Shown here piece by piece: positions 51,911-60,461 of a DNA stretch of 64,000 bases. The stretch covers positions 186,001-250,000 of the forward strand of contig NZ_JACHLK010000001.1 of NCBI RefSeq assembly GCF_014207955.1. Reading direction: 5' to 3'. Source of the DNA: Acidovorax soli. Its GTDB lineage: Bacteria; Pseudomonadota; Gammaproteobacteria; Burkholderiales; Burkholderiaceae_C. Every line of letters starts with the position of its first letter. The stretch's first letter is position 1. Position numbers and translations under genes: made by a program. A model generated the notes under the pieces. That model saw only the letters and a program-made list of their open reading frames with translations. It had not been told where the DNA came from and ran no database searches.

Positions 51911-52707
51911 GCGGTCTCCGCAGGCGCTGCCACCGGGGCGGCACCGGCCGTCTTTTTCTCGAAGGTCTTGCCGGTGCCGAAGTACACCTCCTGCACCTTG
52001 GGGTGGTCGCGCAGTTCCAGGGGCTTGCCCTCGGCGATCAGGCGGCCGCGCGCCAGCACGATCATGCGGTCGGCGTACGCGAACACCACGTCCATGCTGT
52101 GCTCGGTGAACAGCACGGCCATGCCGCGGTCGATCACCAGCTGCTTGGTCAGCGCCATCAGCTCGTTGCGCTCCTTGGGTGCCATGCCGGCCGTGGGCTC
52201 GTCCATGAGCAGCAGCTTGGGCGCGTTGGCCATGGCAATGGCCAGCTCCACGCGCTTCACGTCGCCATAGGCCAGCACGCTGCAGGGCCGGTCGGCCTGG
52301 GCCTTCATGCCCACCTGTTCGAGCAGGGCCAGGGCCTCGTCGCGCTTGTGGTCCGAGGCCTTGCGGAACATCGAGAACAGCCGGCTGTCATGCGAGATCA
52401 ATGCCATCTGCACGTTTTCCACCACCGTCAGCGAGGAAAAGGTCTCGGCGATCTGGAAGGTGCGGCCCACGCCCAGGCGCCAGATGTCGCGCGGCTTGCG
52501 GCCCACGAGTTCCTGGCCGTTGAGCTGGATGGAGCCCGCGTCGGCCTGCAGCTGGCCGTTGACCATGTTGAAGGTGGTGGACTTGCCCGCGCCGTTGGGG
52601 CCGATCAGGGCCAGCAGCTCGCCGGCCGCCAGCTCGAAATGGATGCCGTCGACGGCCTTGACCCCGCCGAACGACTTGCCCAGGCCAGTGACTTTGAGCA
52701 GGCTCAT
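51907..52707 (-). CDS. livG: LivG-type ABC transporter ATP-binding protein
   Basis: 266-residue ATPase: Walker A LIGPNGAGKSTTFNMVNG near 34-51, the LivG-type GVGRTFQIAETFSSLTVVENV segment, a signature region SVLAYGDVKRVELAIAMA (with AYGD where SYGx is usual) and Walker B KLLLMDEPTAGMAP. An alanine-rich tail (TAGAAPVAAPAETA) is added. The start at 52707 overlaps the permease stop by four bases; the open frame continuing upstream is a shadow of the permease gene. Confidence 0.9.
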   Translation of the reverse strand: MSLLKVTGLGKSFGGVKAVDGIHFELAAGELLALIGPNGAGKSTTFNMVNGQLQADAGSIQLNGQELVGRKPRDIWRLGVGRTFQIAETFSSLTVVENVQMALISHDSRLFSMFRKASDHKRDEALALLEQVGMKAQADRPCSVLAYGDVKRVELAIAMANAPKLLLMDEPTAGMAPKERNELMALTKQLVIDRGMAVLFTEHSMDVVFAYADRMIVLARGRLIAEGKPLELRDHPKVQEVYFGTGKTFEKKTAGAAPVAAPAETA

Positions 52708-54599
52708 GCTGCCTCCTTCGCTTCGCGCTTGTTGTCGACGAGTTGCTTGATCGCACCGGCAATGCCCTGCGGGAACAGCAGCACCAGGATCAGGATGATG
52801 GCGCCCAGCATGGCGCGCCAGTAGTCTGTATTGCGCGCCACGGTGTCGTGCAGCCAGGTGAAGGTGACGGCACCCACCACCGGGCCGGCCAGCGTCTGGA
52901 TACCGCCCAGGAGCACCATGACCAGGCCGTCGACCGACTTGCCCACGTGCAGCGCCTCGGGCGAGATGCTGCCCTTGGAGAAGGCGAACAGCGCACCGCC
53001 CAGGCCCGCGAACAGGCCGGCGATGACGAAGGCCGTCCACTGCATGCGCTTGACGTCGATGCCGATGGCGTCGGCGCGCAGCACCGAGTCGCGCCCGGCG
53101 CGCAGCGCATAGCCAAACGGCGAGAACAGCACGCGGCGCAATGCCAGCACGCCGCCCACCACCAGGGCCAGCGTGAGGAAGTAGTAGTTGCGCTTGTCCG
53201 ACAGCCACTGCGCCGGCCACACGCCCGTGAGGCCGTTGCTGCCGCCCGTGAAGCCGTCCCACTGGTAGCAGATGGCCCAGGTGATCTGTGCGAAGGCCAG
53301 CGTCAGCATGGCCAGGTACACGCCCGACAGGCGCACGCAGAACCAGCCGTAGAGCAGCGCGCCCGCAGCGGCGGCCAGCGGTGCCAGCACCAGAGCCACC
53401 TCCATGGGAATGCCAGCCGAGCGCACCAGCAGCGCGGCCGCATAAGCACCCAGCCCGAAGTAAGCCGCATGGCCGAAAGAGTGCATGCCCGCCGGGCCCA
53501 TGATGAAGTGCAGGCTGGCCGCGAACAGGGCGGCGATCAGCAGGTCGATCATCAGCACCGTGAGGTAGGGCGAGCCGGTCGTCACGAAGGGCAGCACCAC
53601 CAGCACGGCCACCAGCGCGGCGGCGCCGATCTTGTACCAGGACGGCGAGGCGCGCAGCGGCGCTTCAGGGATGCCGGTGTTGCGGCTGGCGGCCTGGGCC
53701 TTGCCCATCAGCCCCCAGGGGCGCACCACGAGCACGACCGCCATCACGAGGAACTCGACCACCAGGGTGAGCTTGGAGAACGAGACGCTGTAGCCGAAGA
53801 TCTCGACCACACCGAGCCAGATGCAGACGGCCTTGATCTCGGCGATCAGGAGCGCCGCCACATAGGCGCCCGGGATGGAACCCATGCCGCCCACCACCAC
53901 CACCACGAAGGCAGCGCCGATGGTGTTGAGGTCCATCTCCAGCGTGGCGGGCTCGCGCGGCAGCTGCAATGCGCCGCCCAGGCCGGCCAGCAGGGCACCC
54001 AGGGCGAACACGGCCGTGAACAGCCAGGCCTGGTTCACGCCCAGGGCGCTGACCATCTCGCGGTCCTGCGTGGCGGCGCGCACCAGCGTGCCCCAGCGGG
54101 TGCGGGTGAGCAGCAGCCACAGCAGGCCCAGCACCACCGGGCCGACGACGATGAGGAACAGGTCATAGGACGGAAATTGCCGGCCCAGGATGCTGACCGA
54201 GCCCGACAGGCCCGGCGCACGCGGGCCGAGCAGTTCCTCGGGGCCCCAGATCCAGAGCGCCGCGTCCTTGATCACCAGCACCAGCGCAAAGGTCGCCAGC
54301 AGCTGGAACAGCTCGGGCGCCTTGTAGATGCGGCGCAGCAGCACCACCTCCACCAGGGCGCCGAGCACGCCCACCACCACGGCCGAGAGCAGCAGCGCGG
54401 GCCAGAAACCCAGGCCCGTGCCCAGCTTGGCCACCAGCGAGTAGGCCACGTAGATGCCCACCATGAAGAACGAGCCATGCGCGAAATTGACGATGCGTGT
54501 GACACCGAAGATCAGCGACAGCCCGGCTCCCACCAGGAACAGCGAGGAAGCCCCCGCCAGCCCATTGAGCAGCTGAACGATAAAACTCGAAAAACTCAT
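52704..54599 (-). CDS. Fused LivH-LivM ABC permease
   Basis: 631-residue membrane protein containing both permease halves normally encoded separately. Residues 1-290 are LivH-like (LLNGLAGASSLFLVGAGLSLIFGVTRIVNFAHGSFFMVG at the start, the GGMGSIPGAY loop near 238). Residues 330-615 are LivM-like (GPAGMHSFGHAAYFGLGAYAAALLV; LGGIQTLAGPVVGA near the end). About 15-17 hydrophobic segments are expected. Fused permeases of this type are common in Burkholderiales aromatic-acid transporters. It follows the first binding-protein gene by 133 bases (54600-54732, no gene seen). Confidence 0.9.
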   Translation of the reverse strand: MSFSSFIVQLLNGLAGASSLFLVGAGLSLIFGVTRIVNFAHGSFFMVGIYVAYSLVAKLGTGLGFWPALLLSAVVVGVLGALVEVVLLRRIYKAPELFQLLATFALVLVIKDAALWIWGPEELLGPRAPGLSGSVSILGRQFPSYDLFLIVVGPVVLGLLWLLLTRTRWGTLVRAATQDREMVSALGVNQAWLFTAVFALGALLAGLGGALQLPREPATLEMDLNTIGAAFVVVVVGGMGSIPGAYVAALLIAEIKAVCIWLGVVEIFGYSVSFSKLTLVVEFLVMAVVLVVRPWGLMGKAQAASRNTGIPEAPLRASPSWYKIGAAALVAVLVVLPFVTTGSPYLTVLMIDLLIAALFAASLHFIMGPAGMHSFGHAAYFGLGAYAAALLVRSAGIPMEVALVLAPLAAAAGALLYGWFCVRLSGVYLAMLTLAFAQITWAICYQWDGFTGGSNGLTGVWPAQWLSDKRNYYFLTLALVVGGVLALRRVLFSPFGYALRAGRDSVLRADAIGIDVKRMQWTAFVIAGLFAGLGGALFAFSKGSISPEALHVGKSVDGLVMVLLGGIQTLAGPVVGAVTFTWLHDTVARNTDYWRAMLGAIILILVLLFPQGIAGAIKQLVDNKREAKEAA

Positions 54600-54732
54600 T
54601 CCAGATCCTTCGGCAACACTTGTCCCTCGGGCATGTCCGTCTGCCCGTTCGCGTGCATGTGGGGTAGCAATATGGCCTTGGCGGCTGGCGGGCGCAAGAG
54701 CCCACCAGCCGCGTCAGGCCGGGGACCAGCCG

Positions 54733-55938
54733 TCAGTCGGCTGGGCGCATCTTCTTGACTTCGTCGTTCGAGGGCTGCACCTTGGCGCCGTCCACATAGC
54801 GGTAGTCGACCATCACGCCCTTGCCGCCTTCGTTCTTGGAGCGGCCGACATAGCCGCCCATGGTGGACTGGTTGTCCTCGGGGCGGTAGGTGATGCGGCC
54901 GAAGGGCGTGGGCACCTGCAGGCCCTTGAAGGCGACGACCAGCTTCTCGGTGTCGGTGGAGTTGGCCTTCTTGATGCCCTCGCCCAGCGACTTGATGGCG
55001 CTGTAACCGACCACCGAGCCCAGGCGCGGGTAGTCGTTGAACTTGGCCTGGTAGGCGGTGTGGAAGGCCTTGTGCTCAGGCGTCTGCAGGCCGTACCAGG
55101 GGTAGCCGGTCACGATCCAGCCGTTGGGGGCCTCGTCCTTGAGCGGGTCCATGTACTCGGGCTCGCCGGTCAGCAGGCTGACCACTTCACGGCCCTGGAA
55201 CAGGCCGCGGGTGTTGCCTTCGCGCACGAACTTGGACAGGTCGGCACCGAACAGCACGTTGAAGATGGCATCGGGCTTGGCATCGGCCAGGGCCTGCACC
55301 ACGCTGCCCGAGTCGACCTTGCCCAGCGGCGGGGCCTGCTCGACGACGAATTCCACATCGGGCTGGGCCGCCTTGAGCAGCTGCTTGAAGGTGGCCACGG
55401 CCGACTGGCCGTACTCGTAGTTGGGGTAGACCAGCGCCCAGCGCTTTTTCTTCAGGGCCACGGCGTCGGGCACCATCATCGACACCTGCATGTAGGTGGA
55501 GGGACGCAGGCGGTAGGTGTAGCGGTTGCCGTTCTGCCAGACGATCTTGTCGGTCAGCGGCTCGCCGGCCAGGAAGAAGAATTTCTTTTGCTTGGCGAAG
55601 TCGGTCAGCGCCAGGCCCACGTGCGAGAGGAAGGAGCCGGTGAGCACATCGACCTTCTCGCGCGAAACCAGTTCCTCGGCCGCGCGCACGGCATCGCCGG
55701 GGTTGCCGTTGTCGTCGCGGATCACGAGCTGGACCTTCTTGCCCAGCAGGCCGCCGGCGGCGTTGATTTCGTCCACGGCCAGTTCCATGCCCTTCTTGTA
55801 GGGCTCGAGGAAGGCGGGCTGGGCCTTGTAGCTGTTGATCTCACCGATCTTGATGACATCCTGGGCCATGGCGGGAGCCAGGGTGGCGGCCAGCGCGGCG
55901 GCGGCCGTAACACGCATGAGGGTCTTTAGCATCGTCAT
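54733..55938 (-). CDS. Branched-chain amino acid-type ABC substrate-binding protein (first copy)
   Basis: 401-residue LivJ-type periplasmic binding protein with a Sec signal (MTMLKTLMRVTAAAALAATLAPAMAQ). Mature part VIKIGEINSYKAQPAFLEPYKKGMELAVDEINAAGGLLGKKVQL, then typical lobes including YPNYEYGQSAVATFKQLL. It differs clearly from the binding protein encoded near nicA, so the importer probably accepts two ligands. A CAGGAG ribosome site supports the start. Fifth gene of the leftward operon after the reductase, ApbE-like and two PF06684-type genes; the 91-base gap to the preceding gene (55939-56029) holds nothing recognisable. Confidence 0.9.
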   Translation of the reverse strand: MTMLKTLMRVTAAAALAATLAPAMAQDVIKIGEINSYKAQPAFLEPYKKGMELAVDEINAAGGLLGKKVQLVIRDDNGNPGDAVRAAEELVSREKVDVLTGSFLSHVGLALTDFAKQKKFFFLAGEPLTDKIVWQNGNRYTYRLRPSTYMQVSMMVPDAVALKKKRWALVYPNYEYGQSAVATFKQLLKAAQPDVEFVVEQAPPLGKVDSGSVVQALADAKPDAIFNVLFGADLSKFVREGNTRGLFQGREVVSLLTGEPEYMDPLKDEAPNGWIVTGYPWYGLQTPEHKAFHTAYQAKFNDYPRLGSVVGYSAIKSLGEGIKKANSTDTEKLVVAFKGLQVPTPFGRITYRPEDNQSTMGGYVGRSKNEGGKGVMVDYRYVDGAKVQPSNDEVKKMRPAD

Positions 55939-56029
55939 GGGAACACTCCTGAGGGATTGGATGGGAGAGAAACAGCGGGGCAAACGGTAAGTATCGGGGA
56001 GACTGTGGGTCACGGGTGTGGCGGTGCGC

Positions 56030-56614
56030 TCAGCGCAGGCCGTCCTTGCCCTGGATTTCTGCGGTGGTGAGGCCGCCGATGCGCGGCAGCGGGCGGCCGC
56101 CGGCCGTCACGACCACCGCCACCACGATCTCGTTGGCGCGTGGCGCATCGGCCACACGGGCCTCCATGGCGTCGAAATGGCTGCGCACGTAGGCAGCATC
56201 CTTGTGGCCCAGGGGCACGTCGATGGCGGCGCCCAGGCCGCCGATCTTCTTGCTCGATGGCACCAGGGCGGCGCCCTTTTCCACCGCCACGCGCAGCGGC
56301 GCGCCCAGTTTGGGGTGCAGGATGGCGGCGGCATGTTCCAGCTCGCCGCCCTCGCCCACGATGGCGGCCTTGCCATAGCTTTCGGCCTGGCCGGGCGTGA
56401 TGCCCAGGGCCTGCACGCAGCGCTCGCCCAGCAGACCGCCGAGTTCCTCGCCGATGGCGATCAGCGCGTCGAGGTTCTGCTCGAAGCGGCCGGCAAAGGG
56501 ATTCTCGATGACGGCCATGGCCAGGGCCTTGCGCACGGGAGGGTTGACCTCCTGGCCCATTTCCACGCGCACTTCGTCGGTCTGGACGATGATTTTCCGG
56601 ATCTTGGCGGGCAT
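56030..56614 (-). CDS. 'Amino acid synthesis' family protein (PF06684-type), copy 2
   Basis: 194-residue protein of the family annotated as amino acid synthesis (DUF1185-type), whose biochemical role is unknown to me. It shares with its upstream neighbour a common layout: NPFAGRFEQNLDALIAIGEELG, GKAAIVGEGGELEHAAAILHP, VPSSKKIGGLGAAIDVPLGHKDAAYVRSHFDAMEARVADAPRANEIVVAV, and a C-terminus ending DGLR. The tandem arrangement within the nicotinate operon suggests a heteromer or duplicated enzyme. Conserved Glu-His (GELEH) and SHFDA are good candidates for functional residues. A ring-opening, isomerising or cofactor role is possible; none is demonstrated. Confidence 0.8.
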   Translation of the reverse strand: MPAKIRKIIVQTDEVRVEMGQEVNPPVRKALAMAVIENPFAGRFEQNLDALIAIGEELGGLLGERCVQALGITPGQAESYGKAAIVGEGGELEHAAAILHPKLGAPLRVAVEKGAALVPSSKKIGGLGAAIDVPLGHKDAAYVRSHFDAMEARVADAPRANEIVVAVVVTAGGRPLPRIGGLTTAEIQGKDGLR

Positions 56615-56659
56615 GTGTGTACTCCTTGGTCTCTCGTATTCGTTATGGATGGCGGGGGA

Positions 56660-57301
56660 TCAGCGCAGGCCGTTCCACTGGCTGATGTCTTCGGCCTTGA
56701 GCCCGCCCACGCGGGCGTGGATGCGCGCGCCGGTGGTCATGGCCAGGATGAAGACGATCTCGTCGGCCCGCGGCGCACCAGGCACGCGCACCTCGATGGC
56801 GTCGAAATGGCTGCGCACGTAGCTGGCGTTGATGTGGGTGAGCGGCACGTCGAGCGCCGCACCGGGGCCGCCCACCTTCTTGGTGGAGGGCACGATGGAC
56901 AGCGCGTTGCCCGGCTGGCCGGTCTTTTCCTCGGCCTGGCCCTTGGCGTAGGCGTTGCGGTCGCCCTTCCAGCCCAGCAACTCGCGCATGGCATAGCCGC
57001 CGGGTACGTGCCACAGCGCGCCGTGCTCGAGTTCGCCGGCCGCGCCGACGATGGCGCCCTTGCCATAGGTCGCGATGCGCTCGGCCGGCACGCCCATGGC
57101 GGCCAGCAGGCGTTGCGCCATGTCCAGGCCCACGTCCTGCAGCGCATCCATCATGGGCAGGATGTCGGCTTCGTAGCGGCCGGCATAGGGGTTGGTGAGC
57201 ACCGCGCCGATGGCACCGCGCAGCAGCGGTGCACCGGTTTCGGGCCCGAATTCGTGCCGGATTTCCTCAACATGGGTGAAAACGCGTCGGATCTGGATCA
57301 T
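56660..57301 (-). CDS. 'Amino acid synthesis' family protein (PF06684-type), copy 1
   Basis: 213-residue paralogue of the next gene. Aligned segments: NPYAGRYEADILPMMDALQDVG, GKGAIVGAAGELEHGALWH, a 16-residue insertion (LLGWKGDRNAYAKGQ) absent from copy 2, VPSTKKVGGPGAALDVPLTHINASYVRSHFDAIEVRVPGAPRADEIVFI and a matching QWNGLR end. The ATG at 57301 is followed by the conserved MIQIRRVF start; the longer open frame is a shadow of the ApbE-like gene. Lies 20 bases after that gene in the operon. Function unknown; see the partner entry for candidate residues. Confidence 0.8.
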   Translation of the reverse strand: MIQIRRVFTHVEEIRHEFGPETGAPLLRGAIGAVLTNPYAGRYEADILPMMDALQDVGLDMAQRLLAAMGVPAERIATYGKGAIVGAAGELEHGALWHVPGGYAMRELLGWKGDRNAYAKGQAEEKTGQPGNALSIVPSTKKVGGPGAALDVPLTHINASYVRSHFDAIEVRVPGAPRADEIVFILAMTTGARIHARVGGLKAEDISQWNGLR

Positions 57302-57321
57302 GGGATGGCCTGTGCAATTCA

Positions 57322-58245
57322 TTAAGCAAATACTGAACCAACTTCGATAACGGCGCCGGACTTCCCGGGCGCAGCGTGCTCCAGCAGGCCGGTGGCCGAT
57401 GGCGTCGCCATCCATTGCCCCTGGCATGAGAGCAGGGCGTACCACAGGTGACCGCCAGCCTGCAATTCTTGCGCTTTTTCCAAACCGGCCTGCAGGGCCT
57501 GGCGCACCAGCGCCGCAGGCAGCTGGGGCACATCGACCGTCACGGGGATGCTGCCCAGGTCGCTGTCGTCCTTGACCTCCCAGGCGGGCCTGCGCACGAT
57601 GCGCGCATCCTGCACGTTCACCGCATTGGCCACCACCGTGGCAGCGGCATCGGCCTGGGCCGCCGTGGTGGCCAGGATGGTGACGCTGTCGGCAATGCCC
57701 AGCGAATGGCTGCGCCCGCGCCAGCCGCTGGTGGCAATGCCGCGCACGGGCATCGTGCTGGCGATGCTGAACGCGCCGTCCAGCAGCAGCCCTTGCTGCA
57801 GCTGCGCCGCATCGAGTGCAGCGATATCGGCATACACGCCGACCCGGGCCGTTTCGCCCGCTGCCAGGTGCAATGCGATGTCGCCACCATTGTTCACCCA
57901 GGCCCGCCGCACGCCATCCACCACGTAGCAGGACAGCAGCTCCTGCGCCACCGAGCCGGCGACCGCGGCCATGGGGGTGATGAAGTCCTGGCGGAAAGGC
58001 CGGCACGCTTGCCACATGCGGCGCGCCACGGGGCCCTGCAGCGGGCATTCGCCCTCGCCCACCGGTGCGCGCAGCGCGGGCAGCTCGCGCACCAGCTCCT
58101 GCAGCAGGCCCTCGAACCGCACCCAGGCGCGCGCATGTGCGGCAGCCACGGCCAGCGCATCGCCCTCGGCCTGGACGATGATGTCCATGGGGCCATGCTG
58201 CAGATGCCAGCGGCCCGGGGACAGCAGTTGACGGGTGGCTTGCAT
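57322..58245 (-). CDS. UPF0280 family (ApbE-like) protein
   Basis: 307-residue protein related to ApbE flavin transferases. The ApbE-type nucleotide motif appears as AWVNNGGDIALHL near 155-167 and a later IATSGWRGRSHSLGIADSVTILATTAAQADAAATVVANAV mirrors the ApbE region that binds metal and flavin. It has no signal peptide, unlike periplasmic ApbE. It follows the 6-hydroxynicotinate reductase gene by 10 bases. The Eubacterium barkeri reductase is reported to carry covalently bound flavin, so this protein is a reasonable candidate for attaching that flavin; I could not find a canonical ApbE acceptor motif in the reductase by eye. The start at 58245 was chosen at MQATRQLL with an upstream GAGGG. 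Confidence 0.8.
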   Translation of the reverse strand: MQATRQLLSPGRWHLQHGPMDIIVQAEGDALAVAAAHARAWVRFEGLLQELVRELPALRAPVGEGECPLQGPVARRMWQACRPFRQDFITPMAAVAGSVAQELLSCYVVDGVRRAWVNNGGDIALHLAAGETARVGVYADIAALDAAQLQQGLLLDGAFSIASTMPVRGIATSGWRGRSHSLGIADSVTILATTAAQADAAATVVANAVNVQDARIVRRPAWEVKDDSDLGSIPVTVDVPQLPAALVRQALQAGLEKAQELQAGGHLWYALLSCQGQWMATPSATGLLEHAAPGKSGAVIEVGSVFA

Positions 58246-58255
58246 GGCCCAGCCC

Positions 58256-59887
58256 TCAACCCAGCAGCGGTGGGCGGCCCAGCGGCCAGGGGTTGGCCGA
58301 TGGCAGGGCCAGCCAGGAGGCCGACAGCGGCGCCCCATCGTTGTGCCAGGCACCGCGTTCGAGCACCTCGCGCAGGCTGCGCACCTCGCCCATGTGGCCG
58401 CCCAGCAATTCGTAGTCGCTGCGGCGCATGCTGAATTCGATGGGCGCCACGATGGCCGGCGTGGGCACGGTGCCAAAGCTGTTGTCGGGCATGCGCAGCA
58501 CATCGGCCATCACGGTGATGCCGCCGCCGGGCCAGACATAGGCCGGCGCGCCACCGCAGGTCACGTTGACCAGGGCGTTCTTGATGGAGCGCGTGAGCAG
58601 CACCGGGTTCTCGGTAACACCGGCGCGCAGGCTGCCACCCGCGCCGCCGAGGAACAGCACCGAGGTCAGCGAGGGCTCACAGTTCTCGCCGATGCGCTCG
58701 ACGATGCGGCGCACCGCTTCGGGCATTTCGGCCTCCACCGGCACCAGCGACTCATCGAGCACATACCAGCTCGCGTGCTCGCCGGTCGTGGAGGTCATCA
58801 GCAGGCGCAGGCCGGGCCAGGCCACGGCTTCGTCCCAGCCTTCGATGATGGACAGCGGATCGGCAATATCGGTGCCGCCCCAGCCCGTGCCCGGGTTGGC
58901 CACCTGGAAGTAGCGGCCCGGCGTGGACTTGCGCCCGCGCATCTTGATGCCCGAAGACTTCATGTCCAGGCAGCGGCCGGCCTGGTGCTCGGTGAGCACG
59001 CCGGTGATGTGGTCGTCCACCACCACCACCTCGTCGGCCTGGCCGAAGAACTGGCGCGCAAAGATGCCGATGGCCGCCGAGCCGCAGCCCACGCGCATGC
59101 GCTGCTCGGCCACGCCGTTGACGATGGGCGCATGGCCGGCCTGGATCACGAGCTGCGAGCCGCCGTCGATGGTCAGCTCCACCGCCTGCTTGTTGCCCAG
59201 CGCCTGCATCATCTCGTTGGCGATGCGCCCTTCCTTCTTGCTGCCGCCCGTGAGGTGGTGCACGCCGCCCAGCGACAGCATCTGCGAGCCGTACTCGGCC
59301 GTGGTCACATGGCCCACGACCTCGCCCTTGCAGCGCACATTGGCCTGCTCCGGGCCGAGAAAGCGGTCGGTATCGATCTTCACCTTGAAGCTGCAGTAGC
59401 TGAAGATGCCTTCGGTGACCACGGTGACCATGTCCACGCCATCGGCCTGGGAGCCCACGATGAAGGGCGCGGGCTTGTAGTCGGGGTAGGTGGTGGAGGA
59501 ACCCACGCCGGTAACGAAGACTTCCTCGGTCAGCAGCAGGTCGCCATTCCAGGTGGGTTGGCCGGCAGGGGCCTCGGCAGCCTCGGCAGCCTCGGCACCG
59601 GCTTCGATGGCACGGCCCGAGAAGGGCACCAGCTTGGCCTCGCCGTCCTCGATGGTCTTGCGCAGCAGCACCACGGGATCGACCCGCACCAGCACGCCGG
59701 CCTGGTTGGCATAGCGGTCGCAGGCGCCGCTGCGGCCTTCGGAAATCTGGCACAGCACGGGGCAGGCATTGCACTCCACCTTGGCCGCGTTCATGCGCTC
59801 ATTGCGCGGCCGGGCGCGCTCAAGCACCTGCGGCAGCTCGGGTGCATCCATGCCGGGAAGTCCGTCGGTCTTGGTGTGTTCAGTCAT
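58256..59887 (-). CDS. hnr: 6-hydroxynicotinate reductase
   Basis: 543-residue iron-sulfur protein matching, as recalled, 6-hydroxynicotinate reductases, which reduce 6-hydroxynicotinate to 1,4,5,6-tetrahydro-6-oxonicotinate with ferredoxin electrons. Cys groups suited to clusters are CNACPVLCQISEGRSGACDRY near 38-58, YCSFKVKI and VRCKGEVVGHV, and GCGSAAIG further on; GGxHHLTGGSKKEG, GTGWGGTDIADPL and the LGGAGGSLRAGVT segment look like flavin or substrate loops. First gene of the 12-gene leftward operon and divergent from ferredoxin and ferredoxin-NADP reductase genes, which are its likely electron donors. The 307-residue ApbE-like gene follows immediately. Confidence 0.85.
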   Translation of the reverse strand: MTEHTKTDGLPGMDAPELPQVLERARPRNERMNAAKVECNACPVLCQISEGRSGACDRYANQAGVLVRVDPVVLLRKTIEDGEAKLVPFSGRAIEAGAEAAEAAEAPAGQPTWNGDLLLTEEVFVTGVGSSTTYPDYKPAPFIVGSQADGVDMVTVVTEGIFSYCSFKVKIDTDRFLGPEQANVRCKGEVVGHVTTAEYGSQMLSLGGVHHLTGGSKKEGRIANEMMQALGNKQAVELTIDGGSQLVIQAGHAPIVNGVAEQRMRVGCGSAAIGIFARQFFGQADEVVVVDDHITGVLTEHQAGRCLDMKSSGIKMRGRKSTPGRYFQVANPGTGWGGTDIADPLSIIEGWDEAVAWPGLRLLMTSTTGEHASWYVLDESLVPVEAEMPEAVRRIVERIGENCEPSLTSVLFLGGAGGSLRAGVTENPVLLTRSIKNALVNVTCGGAPAYVWPGGGITVMADVLRMPDNSFGTVPTPAIVAPIEFSMRRSDYELLGGHMGEVRSLREVLERGAWHNDGAPLSASWLALPSANPWPLGRPPLLG

Positions 59888-59964
59888 CGTGGCAACCCAT
59901 TCCTCGCACCGATTTCAGTGCTTGTACGTTCATGGCGTTTTGTGTAGCATTCACTTAACAAAAA

Positions 59965-59980
59965 TGTGGTGATCACTACA
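59965..59980. promoter_or_regulatory. Operator in the hnr/ferredoxin divergent promoter
   Basis: TGTGGT-GATC-ACTACA, extended to ATGTGGTGATCACTACAT (59964-59981), is a near-perfect palindrome with a perfect GTGATCAC core. The same TGTRGT-N4-ACTACA arrangement occurs upstream of the enamidase gene. A degenerate copy (TGTAGC-ATTC-ACTTAA, 59943-59958) lies just to the left. It fits a TetR-type dimer site; the TetR gene at 61297 is the obvious candidate. Confidence 0.65.
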
Positions 59981-59986
59981 TTTGAG

Positions 59987-60009
59987 GCGAATGTAGCGCA
60001 ATCATTCGC
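59987..60009. repeat. Inverted repeat GCGAATG-N9-CATTCGC
   Basis: A perfect 7-bp inverted repeat with a 9-base spacer, just right of the palindromic operator and 54 bases before the ferredoxin ATG. It could be a second regulator site or a leader hairpin of the ferredoxin transcript. Confidence 0.45.
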
Positions 60010-60062
60010 AGTCCGCAATAGTGTTTGCGCGCCCCCTGAAATGGTGCACAAGGAGCCCCAAA

Positions 60063-60392
60063 ATGACGCACGTAGTCACAGACGCATGCATTCGGTGCAA
60101 GTACACCGACTGCGTGGATGTATGCCCGGTTGATTGCTTCAAGGAGGGGCCGGAGTACCTGGTGATCGACCCCGACGAATGCATCGACTGCGCGGTCTGC
60201 ATTCCCGAATGCCCGGCCAATGCCATTTATGCCGAGGACGACCTGCCCGAAGGCATGGAAATCTTCCTGGCCTTCAACAAAAAGCTGGCTCCCAGCCTGC
60301 CCACTATCACCAAAAGAAAACCGCCTTTGCCAGATGCGGAACAATGGAGGGTTGTGAGCCACAAGCTTTCCGGCCTGGATGTCAGCTTCTGA
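60063..60392 (+). CDS. fdxA: 7Fe ferredoxin (FdxA type)
   Basis: 109-residue ferredoxin. [18 protein letters not shown] supplies ligands for a [3Fe-4S] and part of a [4Fe-4S] cluster, and [12 protein letters not shown] the rest, as in FdxA of proteobacteria and Azotobacter FdI. The start at 60063 (MTHVVTDA) matches the family; the frame opens 14 codons earlier without conservation. It is divergent from the reductase gene across 175 bases with operator-like palindromes and is followed by a ferredoxin-NADP reductase gene 69 bases on. The pair would carry electrons from NADPH to 6-hydroxynicotinate reductase. Confidence 0.92.
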   Translation: MTHVVTDACIRCKYTDCVDVCPVDCFKEGPEYLVIDPDECIDCAVCIPECPANAIYAEDDLPEGMEIFLAFNKKLAPSLPTITKRKPPLPDAEQWRVVSHKLSGLDVSF

Positions 60393-60461
60393 CGCCTGCG
60401 GCCCCAGCCTTCCAGCCAGCTTTTACACCCGATTTCTCAACTTTTAGCCGACGTTACGACC

